DNA from: DATKKM01 sp036741795
Lineage (GTDB): Bacteria; Chloroflexota; Dehalococcoidia; SM23-28-2; RBG-16-64-32
Direction of reading: 5' to 3'
DNA: 5,107 bases
NCBI GenBank assembly: GCA_036741795.1
Contig: DAINRO010000099.1
Location: forward strand, 1-5,107
Shown piece by piece: positions 1-5,107 of this stretch; position 1 is the first letter of the stretch; every line of letters begins with the position of its first letter. The notes under the pieces are model-generated. The model was given only the letters and a program-made list of their open reading frames with translations, had not been told where the DNA came from and ran no database searches. The translations under genes were made by a program, and so were the position numbers.

Positions 1-61
1 ACCCCGCTATAGCGGATTGCGGGTACAGGGCACCGCTAGCTCCCCGTCTAGCACGACCACC
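1..61 (-). ncRNA. ffs: Signal recognition particle RNA, large bacterial (Alu-domain) type, 5' part only
   Basis: Read on the minus strand from about 61 down to 1, the sequence carries the conserved 5' Alu-domain block of the large bacterial SRP RNA (the Bacillus scRNA type): CGTGCTAGACGGGGAG, then GCGGTGCCCTGTACC, then GCAATCCGCT and AGCGGGG. I recognise these blocks from memory of the Bacillus subtilis scRNA; no covariance search was run. The RNA pairs with Ffh to target ribosomes making membrane and secreted proteins, and the Alu domain is thought to slow elongation. The S domain with the GGAAGG/GCAG Ffh-binding loop must lie beyond the window edge, so the gene is partial here. The 5' end near 61 is inferred from the promoter spacing. 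The small 4.5S type lacks this block, so the large type is favoured. Confidence 0.85.
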
Positions 62-67
62 AAAGAG

Positions 68-95
68 CGTATAGGTGGGCCTTCGAGGGTGTCAA
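68..95 (-). promoter_or_regulatory. Promoter of the SRP RNA gene
   Basis: On the minus strand a perfect -35 box TTGACA (95 to 90) is followed after 16 bp by TATACG (73 to 68), a four-of-six match to the -10 consensus. A start about seven bases later falls near position 61, just before the conserved SRP RNA block, as expected for a strongly expressed stable RNA. The fit of position and orientation makes this more convincing than the boxes alone. Confidence 0.7.
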
Positions 96-291
96 GGCGA
101 GACCGGACCATATGACCAACGTCGCAAAGAGAAAGGGCCGGGGCACGCTAGTGGGGCGATGCCGCGACCCTCTCACGGGGTAAATGCTCGACCTCATTCA
201 ACCACCTTCTGTTGAGCCTTGACGGCGGGATCGGGGTAACAACCACGTATCAAAATAAAACGGCGACTCCGGCTCACCCAACTGCCTACTG
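96..291. other. Non-coding divergent intergenic region, no gene recognised
   Basis: This stretch separates the divergent SRP RNA and galU promoters. I looked on both strands for tRNA T-arms, RNase P and tmRNA signatures and known riboswitch cores and found none. There is no convincing coding frame. The region contains the first and most of the second copy of an imperfect 21-bp repeat. A short A-rich patch (251-260) stands out from the GC-rich surroundings. Confidence 0.5.
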
Positions 292-296
292 TTGAG
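196..296 (+). repeat. Two imperfect 21-bp direct repeats, 80 bp apart
   Basis: Positions 196-216 and 276-296 match at 16 of 21 bases, with an identical CTGTTGAG at the 3' end of each. Each copy contains CAAC and GTTG separated by eight bases, so each could form a small hairpin (five pairs in the first, four in the second). The second copy overlaps the proposed galU -35 box, and the first has a similar TTGAGC. They could be regulator binding sites, tandem promoter remnants, or chance; nothing in the window decides this. Confidence 0.4.
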
Positions 297-321
297 ACGC
301 GAATACGCCGTGCGATAGACT
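292..321 (+). promoter_or_regulatory. Probable promoter of the galU operon
   Basis: TTGAGA (292-297, five of six) and TAGACT (316-321, four of six) are separated by 18 bp. Transcription would start near 328, giving a leader of about 26 bases before the galU ATG. No other pair of boxes upstream of galU is as good. The assignment rests on sequence alone. Confidence 0.4.
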
Positions 322-353
322 ACGGGCTGCCGGCCCCTGGGCGGCTCCACACG

Positions 354-1214
354 ATGCCACCTATCCGCAAAGCGCTAATCCTCGCCGCCGGGTACGGTAC
401 CCGCTTCCTCCCCGCCACCAAGGCGGTCCCCAAGGAGATGCTGCCCATCGTGGACCGCCCCGTAATCCAGTACATCGTCGAAGAGGCCCTCGCGTCGGGG
501 CTGGACCAGATCTACATCGTAACCGCTACCGCCAAGCGGGCCGTGGAGGACCATTTCGACCGCCTGTCGGAGCTGGAGGTGGCTCTCGAACGCAAGCCGG
601 AAGCGCTGGCGAGGGTCCAGGAGACGGGGGATGTCGATATCGCATTCGTCCGTCAAAAGGAGATGCGGGGACAGGCTGACGCGATCCTCGCGACAAAGCG
701 CTTCATCGGCGATGAGCCCTTCGCCCTGTTCTACCCCGATGACGTGATCTTCGGCCCCCAACCGGCGATGCGCCAGTTGCTGGATGTGCACGAGAAGCAC
801 GGCGGCTGCGTCCTGGCCGTGGAGCGTGTTAGCGAGGAAGACATCACCCTTTACGGCGCCATCGAAGCAAAGCCCGTCGAAGACGGCGTCTACAAAGTCA
901 GCCGCATTGTCGAGAAGCCTGCCCCCGGCGAGGCGCCTTCGCTCCTCGGCACCATCGGACGCTACGTCATGACGGCCGAGATCTGGCCTCTGTTGGAGAC
1001 GACGCCCGAAAGCGCCAACGGCGAGATGTTCCTCACCGACACGATCCAGATGCTGATGGACCGGGGTGGCGACGTTTACGCGCGCGAACTGACAGGCGAC
1101 CGCTTCGACACTGGCCGACCGATCGGCCTGCTCGAGGCTTCGATCCACCAGGCGTTGCGGCGCGACGACATCGGCCCGGAGCTGCGCGAATACATGGAAG
1201 ACGCATTGGACTGA
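354..1214 (+). CDS. galU: UTP--glucose-1-phosphate uridylyltransferase (UDP-glucose pyrophosphorylase)
   Basis: This cytoplasmic enzyme makes UDP-glucose and pyrophosphate from UTP and glucose 1-phosphate, supplying glucosyl donors for envelope polysaccharides and glycolipids. At 286 residues it has normal family length. The nucleotidyltransferase signature GYGTRFLPATKAVPKEMLP sits at residues 13-31. The metal-binding acidic pair is D129/D130 in YPDD, the sugar-binding EKP motif is at 187-189, GEMFLTD is at 223-229, and GDRFDTG at 248-254 is the usual C-terminal motif. The ATG at 354 puts the signature at the right distance, although no clear Shine-Dalgarno precedes it. One oddity is that the usual GLGHAV loop before helix LATKRFIGDEPF reads MRGQADAI (104-111). 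A related sugar-nucleotide specificity is therefore possible, but the rest is typical GalU. It is the first gene of a tight three-gene cluster. Confidence 0.93.
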   Translation: MPPIRKALILAAGYGTRFLPATKAVPKEMLPIVDRPVIQYIVEEALASGLDQIYIVTATAKRAVEDHFDRLSELEVALERKPEALARVQETGDVDIAFVRQKEMRGQADAILATKRFIGDEPFALFYPDDVIFGPQPAMRQLLDVHEKHGGCVLAVERVSEEDITLYGAIEAKPVEDGVYKVSRIVEKPAPGEAPSLLGTIGRYVMTAEIWPLLETTPESANGEMFLTDTIQMLMDRGGDVYARELTGDRFDTGRPIGLLEASIHQALRRDDIGPELREYMEDALD

Positions 1215-1215
1215 C

Positions 1216-1811
1216 ATGCGTACGCTGATCGTCGGCCTGTCCCTTCCCCACGTCACCTTCGATAACGCCACGTTTCTTTCCGCGCCGTCCTTTAGTGAGT
1301 ACCACCANNNNNNNNNNNNNNNNNNNNNNNNNNNNNNNNNNNNNNNNNNNNNNNNNNNNNNNNNNNNNNNNNNNNNNNNNNNNNNNNNNNNNNNNNNNNN
1401 NNNNNNNCAGGCTGGACCAACGCCTCCTGGCTGCCTGAACTGCCTGAAGTCGCCTTCGATGCCCTGCTGAAGCCCGGCTTCGGCCGTGAGGGCGCAGTCC
1501 TCACAGACGCGGAGCACAAGTTCGCCCCGTTCATCACACAACTTGCGACACGCATCGGCTATCGGGTCGAGGCGGACGAGGACGTGCTGGCGACCTGCGA
1601 AGGCGGCCACGTCTTCGCCCGCAGCCAGGGCGGCGCGGCGATCGGGTTCGAGTTCGCCCTCGGTGGCGGCACGGCCGTGGTCCTCCCCGCGATAAACAAG
1701 CCGGACCGGGACCGCCAGCAGATCGCCGCCGGGATGATTCAGTCCCTTGACCCGACGGAACGCGAGAAAGCGGCAGCCGAACAAGCGAACGAAACGACGG
1801 GAGTGAACTGA
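1216..1811 (+). CDS. Uncharacterised protein, one gene interrupted by the assembly gap
   Basis: The ATG lies one base after the galU stop. Thirty residues are readable before the gap (MRTLIVGLSLPHVTFDNATF, then LSAPSFSEYH). After the gap a different frame is open from 1410 to the TGA at 1809-1811: it begins GWTNASWLPELPEV, continues through a HVFARSQGGAAIGFEF segment (around 1608-1655) and a hydrophobic TAVVLPAIN strand, and ends in a charged, Glu/Ala-rich tail. About 133 residues follow the gap. I take both parts as one gene because the gap length is arbitrary. I do not recognise a named domain. No signal peptide or membrane segment is visible. The N-terminal hydrophobic strand followed by FDNATFLSAPSFSEY resembles conserved hypothetical proteins I associate with Chloroflexota, but only from memory. 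Tight coupling to galU and fabI hints at an envelope role, which is inference. Confidence 0.7.
1308..1407. other. Scaffold gap of exactly 100 N
   Basis: One hundred consecutive undetermined bases interrupt the gene between galU and fabI. The round number is the conventional placeholder for a gap of unknown size, so distances and frames across it should not be trusted. Confidence 0.98.
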
Positions 1812-2662
1812 TGGGAGCGAAGTTACTCGAAGGCAAGCGCGCCTTCATCATGGGCGTCGCCGACAAGCACAGCATCGCCTGGGGGATCGCGCAGCAGATG
1901 CACGCTCATGGCGCCGAGCTGGCATTCTCCTACCAGTGGGAACCCAAAGGCCGCCTCGAACGCAATCTCCGCGAACTCGTCACCACGCTGGAAGGCGCGG
2001 AGGACTCACTGATGGTCCCATGCGACGTCACCGACGACGATTCGATCGCGCACGCCTTCCAGGCAGTGCAGGAACGCTCGGACAAGCTCGATGCCCTCGT
2101 TCACGCCATCGCCTACGCCGACCGCGACGACCTGAACAAGCCGTTCACCGAGATCTCCCGCAACGGCTACAAGATGGCAATGGAGATCAGCGCCTTCTCG
2201 CTTAACGCCGTGTCCAGGGCAGCGAAGCCGATGATGGAGGCCGCAGGCGGCGGCAGCATCATGGCGCTCACATACAACGCCGTCGAAAAGGCCGTTCCCG
2301 GCTACAGCGCGATGGCCCCGGCCAAAGCCGCGCTGGAAGTCGGGGTCCGCTACCTCGCCGTCGACCTCGGACCCTCCAGGATCCGCGTCAACGCGATCTC
2401 GGCCGGACCGATACGCACCCTCTCCGCCAGCGCCGTCAAGGGGATAACTCTCCTCCGCAAGTTCACCGAGGAACTGGCGCCTCTCCGCGAGAACATCACG
2501 ATCGAGGACGTCGGCGACACCGCCGTCTTCCTGGCGAGCGACCTGTCGCGCATGATCACGGGCATGATCCTGTTCGTGGACAGTGGCACCCACGTGCTCG
2601 CCGGCCAGGTAGCGGCGATACCGCCGGAAATGCGTGCGTCCGCCCTGAACGAGCCGGCCTAA
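1811..2662 (+). CDS. fabI: Enoyl-[acyl-carrier-protein] reductase, FabI type
   Basis: It catalyses the last step of each fatty-acid elongation cycle, reducing trans-2-enoyl-ACP with NAD(P)H in the cytoplasm. The 283 residues form one short-chain dehydrogenase (Rossmann) domain. The atypical FabI nucleotide-binding motif GVADKHSIAWGIA is at 15-27, CDVTD at 71-75 and HAIAYA at 98-103. The catalytic arrangement is Y155, Y165 and K172, with the FabI spacing of ten between the tyrosines and seven from Y165 to lysine. ISAGPIRTLSASAVKG (196-211) is the substrate-loop signature, and TGMILFVDSGTHVL closes the fold. The segment after Y165 reads SAMAPAK, where MG(L/V)AK is usual. The ATG overlaps the preceding stop by one base, and GGGAG lies seven bases upstream, so translation is probably coupled. 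The stop overlaps the convergent gene by 4 bp. A short C-terminal extension after VLAG is common. Confidence 0.95.
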   Translation: MGAKLLEGKRAFIMGVADKHSIAWGIAQQMHAHGAELAFSYQWEPKGRLERNLRELVTTLEGAEDSLMVPCDVTDDDSIAHAFQAVQERSDKLDALVHAIAYADRDDLNKPFTEISRNGYKMAMEISAFSLNAVSRAAKPMMEAAGGGSIMALTYNAVEKAVPGYSAMAPAKAALEVGVRYLAVDLGPSRIRVNAISAGPIRTLSASAVKGITLLRKFTEELAPLRENITIEDVGDTAVFLASDLSRMITGMILFVDSGTHVLAGQVAAIPPEMRASALNEPA

Positions 2663-3144
2663 GTTATCTCGTCGCGCTCGTCGGAGTCTTCGCGGCCCTC
2701 GCCGAGGATATCTTCACGCAAGATGTCCTCTCCGCGGCGCCTCCGGCTCTCGCCGAGATCCCGCAGCATGTCGATGACGTCGCCGATCCCCTCGAGTTCG
2801 TCCGCCAGCTCGGGGTACGTTTCCAGCTGCTCATCAAGCTTCGATTTACCGGCGATCACGTCCTCAAGTGGACTTGGGTGTTCCCTCTCCGGCTCGCGCT
2901 CGATGTCCAGGTTGACAGGCGGCGATGACTGGACCGGCGGAGAGAACGGTGTCGCAGGCGGCGCCTCGTCCCGGACCTCGCTTTGCAAGAAGGAAGGGAT
3001 GTCACGTACAGGCGGCGCCTCATCGTCCGTGTCCGTCGGGCTGGGCATTGTCACGATCGACTGAAGAGCGGTCTTAAGCCAGCGCTGCGTGCCGGGTGAC
3101 AGGGCGGCCAGACGCTGGATCAGCGACTCGTCGACCTGGTCCAT
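2659..3144 (-). CDS. Small acidic, proline-rich protein of unknown function
   Basis: I do not recognise this 161-residue protein. Three parts can be seen. The N-terminus (about 1-30) is helical in character (SLIQRLAALSPGTQRWLKTA). A linker of about 55 residues, likely disordered, is rich in Pro, Ser, Asp and Glu, with DEAPP occurring twice 18 residues apart. The C-terminal region (about 100-140) is helical, with LDEQLETYPELADELEGIG, then DVIDMLRDLGESRRRRGEDI and an acidic tail. No signal peptide or membrane helix is seen. The ATG at 3144 is preferred over one 18 bases upstream because AAGGAG sits six bases before it. It lies 103 bp downstream of lepA on the same strand, so the two may be co-transcribed. 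A Ser/Arg-rich frame opposite it is a shadow: this strand has the Shine-Dalgarno and the balanced, structured composition. Confidence 0.7.
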   Translation of the reverse strand: MDQVDESLIQRLAALSPGTQRWLKTALQSIVTMPSPTDTDDEAPPVRDIPSFLQSEVRDEAPPATPFSPPVQSSPPVNLDIEREPEREHPSPLEDVIAGKSKLDEQLETYPELADELEGIGDVIDMLRDLGESRRRRGEDILREDILGEGREDSDERDEIT

Positions 3145-3150
3145 TGACCG

Positions 3151-3156
3151 CTCCTT
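3151..3156 (-). promoter_or_regulatory. Shine-Dalgarno that fixes the start of the small acidic protein
   Basis: AAGGAG on the minus strand ends six bases before the ATG at 3144. It lies inside the first codons of the longer reading that would begin at 3162, so that longer start is unlikely to be the one used. Confidence 0.7.
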
Positions 3157-3171
3157 AACCATCGCACGTGC

Positions 3172-3200
3172 ATATTACGTCAAGACCTTCTGCAGGCTAA
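3172..3200 (-). promoter_or_regulatory. Possible weak promoter of the small acidic protein gene
   Basis: On the minus strand TAATAT (3177 to 3172) could be a -10 box, with a poor -35 TTAGCC (3200 to 3195) 17 bp upstream. A start near 3165 would leave a short leader carrying the AAGGAG and would agree with the ATG at 3144. The match is weak, and read-through from lepA is equally possible. Confidence 0.25.
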
Positions 3201-3247
3201 AACAGGCAGGCGGCCCGAATTGTTGCAGTGCTCGGGTTTGTGGGCGA

Positions 3248-5107
3248 TTACTTGCCGATTCGGAGGAGCGACATGAACGCTTCCTGCGGAATCTCCACGT
3301 TTCCTACTCGTTTCATTCGCTTTTTGCCCTTCTTTTGTTTCTCGAGGAGTTTGCGCTTGCGGGTCACGTCGCCGCCGTAGCATTTGGCGAGGACGTTCTT
3401 GCGCAACGCCTTCACGCTTTCGCGGGCGATTATGCGGCCGCCGATGGCCGCCTGGATGGGGATTTCGAAGAGCTGGCGGGGGATTAGCGACCGCAGCTTC
3501 TCGACGAGGGCGCGGCCCTGGCGCTGGGCGAGGTCGACGTGCATCAGCATCGAGAGCGCGTCTACCGGGATGCCGTTTACGAGGATGTCCACCTTGACGA
3601 GCTTCTCCGGCCTGTAGTCGGCGAAGTGGTAGTCGAGGGAGGCGTAGCCCTGGGTCTTTGACTTCAGTTCGTCGTAGAAGTCGACGAGCATTTCGGCGAG
3701 GGGCATCTGGTATTCGAGGAGGACGCGGCGGTCGCCCTGCTTGCGCTCGCTGTGCTCGAGGTACTCCATGTGGTCAAAGGCGCCGCGGCCGCCGGTGACG
3801 AGTTCCATGATGGCGCCGATGTAGCGCTCCGGGGCGACGATCGAGACCTTCATCCAGGGCTCCAGCACCTGGTCGATCTTGCTCGGGTCGGGCATGTCGG
3901 CGGGGGAGTCCACGGTGTGCTCGACGCCGTCGGTGGTGACCACGCGGTACTCGACGGAGGGCGCCGTGGCGAGGATGTCGAGGTCGTATTCGCGCTCGAG
4001 GCGCTCCTGGACGATGTCCATGTGCAGCAGGCCGAGGAAGCCGGCCCGGTAGCCGGGACCGAGGGCCATCGAGTGCTCCGGCGTGTACTGGAGGGCGGCG
4101 TCGTTGAGCTGGAGCTTTTCGAGGGCGTCGCGGAGCTCCTCGTAGTCCTCGGCGTTCGAGGGGTAGATGCCGGCGAAGACCATCGACTTGGCGGGCTGGT
4201 AGCCGCCGAGGGGCTCGGGCGCGGGGTTGGATTCAGAGGTGATCGTGTCACCCACGTGGCAGTCGCGTACGGTCTTGAGGCCGGTGGCGACGTAGCCGAC
4301 CTCCCCGGTGCCAAGTCCATCGGTGGGCGAGAAGGTGGGACGGAAGGCGCCGGTCTCCAGCGGCTCGACGACGCGGCGGTTGAACATCAGGCGGAGTTTG
4401 TCGCCAGTGCCGATATGGCCGTCGATGACGCGGACGTAGGCGATGACGCCCTTGTAGGAGTCGTACTTCGAATCAAAGATCAGGGCGCGCAGGGGGGCTT
4501 CGGGGTCGCCGGAGGGAGGGGGGACGCGCTCGACGACGGCCTCGAGGATCTGGCCGATGTTGGTGCCCTCCTTGGCGGAGACGTAGATCATCTCCTCCAT
4601 CGTGAAGCCGATGACGTCGCATATCTCCTGGGCGACGCGCTCCGGCTCGGCGGAGTCGAGGTCGATCTTGTTGATGACGGGGATGATGGTGAGGTCGAGT
4701 TCGAGGGCCATGTAGACGTTGGCGAGGGTCTGGGCCTCGATGCCCTGGGAGGCGTCGACGACGAGGAGGGCGCCTTCGCAGGCGGCGAGGGCGCGGGAGA
4801 CCTCGTAGGTGAAGTCGACGTGGCCGGGGGTGTCGATGAGGTTGAGTTCGTAGGGGGCTGAGGTGTTAGGTGTGAGGTTCGAGGTGTTAGTGGTTCCTCG
4901 CACCTCGTCCCTCGCACCTCGCACCTCGTAGCTCATCCGTACTGCCGCAGCCTTAATCGTGATCCCCCGCTCCCGCTCGAGGTCCATGGAGTCGAGGACC
5001 TGCTCGCCGCCCATAGCGTTCATCTCGCGGGCGGCGATAGTGCCGGTGGCCTCGAGGAGGCGGTCGGCGAGGGTGGACTTGCCGTGGTCGATGTGGGCGA
5101 TGATGCA
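3248..5107 (-). CDS. lepA: Elongation factor 4 (LepA) GTPase, N-terminus outside the window
   Basis: LepA is a ribosome-binding translational GTPase related to EF-G, implicated in rescuing stalled or mistranslocated ribosomes and in 30S assembly. In the 619 visible residues the P-loop AHIDHGKST is at 4-12, switch I RGITIK at 47-52, DTPGH at 92-96 (with the catalytic His), NKID at 146-149 and SAKEG at 177-181. The EF-G-like domains follow, then the LepA-specific C-terminus with CYGGDVTRKRKLLEKQKKGK and the PQEAF ending before the TAA. The reading continues upstream of the ATG at 5023 through the P-loop to the window edge, so that ATG is internal and only about ten residues are missing. The unusual part is residues 61-85, about 18 residues longer than expected between AVRMSY and YELNLIDTPGH, encoded by a heptamer repeat array. 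The other GTPase and C-terminal motifs are intact, so the protein is probably functional. Confidence 0.96.
   Translation of the reverse strand, partial: CIIAHIDHGKSTLADRLLEATGTIAAREMNAMGGEQVLDSMDLERERGITIKAAAVRMSYEVRGARDEVRGTTNTSNLTPNTSAPYELNLIDTPGHVDFTYEVSRALAACEGALLVVDASQGIEAQTLANVYMALELDLTIIPVINKIDLDSAEPERVAQEICDVIGFTMEEMIYVSAKEGTNIGQILEAVVERVPPPSGDPEAPLRALIFDSKYDSYKGVIAYVRVIDGHIGTGDKLRLMFNRRVVEPLETGAFRPTFSPTDGLGTGEVGYVATGLKTVRDCHVGDTITSESNPAPEPLGGYQPAKSMVFAGIYPSNAEDYEELRDALEKLQLNDAALQYTPEHSMALGPGYRAGFLGLLHMDIVQERLEREYDLDILATAPSVEYRVVTTDGVEHTVDSPADMPDPSKIDQVLEPWMKVSIVAPERYIGAIMELVTGGRGAFDHMEYLEHSERKQGDRRVLLEYQMPLAEMLVDFYDELKSKTQGYASLDYHFADYRPEKLVKVDILVNGIPVDALSMLMHVDLAQRQGRALVEKLRSLIPRQLFEIPIQAAIGGRIIARESVKALRKNVLAKCYGGDVTRKRKLLEKQKKGKKRMKRVGNVEIPQEAFMSLLRIGK
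4858..4927 (-). repeat. Heptanucleotide inverted-repeat array inserted in frame in lepA
   Basis: On the minus strand this is ten consecutive 7-base units. Units 1-5 are GAGGTGC, GAGGTGC, GAGGGAC, GAGGTGC and GAGGAAC. Unit 6, CACTAAC, lies at the turn. Units 7-10 are ACCTCGA, ACCTCAC, ACCTAAC and ACCTCAG, which read as GAGGT-type units in the opposite direction. The two halves are an imperfect inverted repeat: about 25 of 35 positions match by eye, and several mismatches become G-U pairs on the plus strand. It encodes VRGARDEVRGTTNT and the following SNLTPNTS. The 7-base period does not match the codon period, so the pattern belongs to the DNA and was not selected at protein level. It looks like a small hairpin-type repeat element that landed in a tolerant loop. 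Confidence 0.8.

Noticed and set aside
121..167. Possible c-di-GMP-type riboswitch or tRNA (CGCAAAG and GC-rich stems)
   Set aside because: The partner motifs of the riboswitch core and a tRNA T-arm are absent. A loose GTCGC/GCGAC pairing is not enough.
375..1784. Long minus-strand open frame opposite galU and the gapped gene
   Set aside because: It runs through the N gap and mirrors galU, which has clear family motifs. The translated product has no recognisable motifs. It is a GC-bias shadow.
2006..2593. Minus-strand frame opposite fabI
   Set aside because: It is antisense to the conserved FabI catalytic region and its His/Gly/Asp-rich product resembles no family I know.
2723..3064. Ser/Arg-rich plus-strand frame opposite the small acidic protein
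   Set aside because: Low-complexity composition and no ribosome binding site. The minus-strand frame has an AAGGAG at proper spacing and a structured helical tail.
3213..3235. CCCGA/TCGGG inverted repeat between lepA and the small gene as a terminator
   Set aside because: Only five base pairs with a 13-base loop, and no T-tract after it in the lepA direction.
3752..4861. 369-codon plus-strand open frame inside lepA
   Set aside because: Its product is a low-complexity Gly/Val/Asp/Leu string antisense to well-conserved LepA domains, typical of a complementary frame in high-GC DNA.
5021..5023. ATG at 5023 as the lepA start
   Set aside because: The frame stays open to the window edge and encodes the essential P-loop AHIDHGKST upstream of it, so this methionine is internal.

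Overview
The window is GC-rich bacterial chromosome with ordinary housekeeping content. It contains a 100-N scaffold gap, so it comes from a draft assembly, probably a metagenome-derived one. A large-type (Alu-domain) SRP RNA, a FabI-type enoyl-ACP reductase, LepA, and short hairpin-like heptamer repeats inserted in a coding sequence would suit a member of the Chloroflexota, for example a Dehalococcoidia-like lineage. That placement is inference from memory of such genomes and not proven by the sequence.

Layout. Positions 1 to about 61 on the minus strand are the 5' part of the signal recognition particle RNA, cut by the window edge, with a good promoter (TTGACA, 16 bp, TATACG) just upstream. 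Between it and the divergent galU gene lies roughly 290 bp of non-coding DNA. It holds a probable galU promoter and two imperfect 21-bp direct repeats spaced exactly 80 bp apart. On the plus strand follow galU (UDP-glucose synthesis), an uncharacterised gene interrupted by the gap, and fabI (fatty-acid elongation). They are packed with 1-bp spacing and then a 1-base TGATG stop/start overlap, so they look like one translationally coupled operon.

On the minus strand, converging on fabI, lie lepA (elongation factor 4, its extreme N-terminus outside the window) and downstream of it a small acidic, proline-rich protein of unknown function. The stop codons of fabI and the small gene overlap by 4 bp, leaving no room for an intergenic terminator.

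Functionally, galU and fabI feed the cell envelope (nucleotide sugars and fatty acids), while SRP RNA and lepA serve protein targeting and translation. No defence, mobile or biosynthetic system is visible. The most unusual signal is a 70-bp array of ten 7-bp units inside lepA, five of one orientation followed by a set in the inverse orientation. It adds about 18 residues to the GTPase domain between the switch I region and the DTPGH motif without breaking the frame. The second most useful point is that the gene between galU and fabI is almost certainly a single gene whose frame is broken only by the arbitrary gap length.
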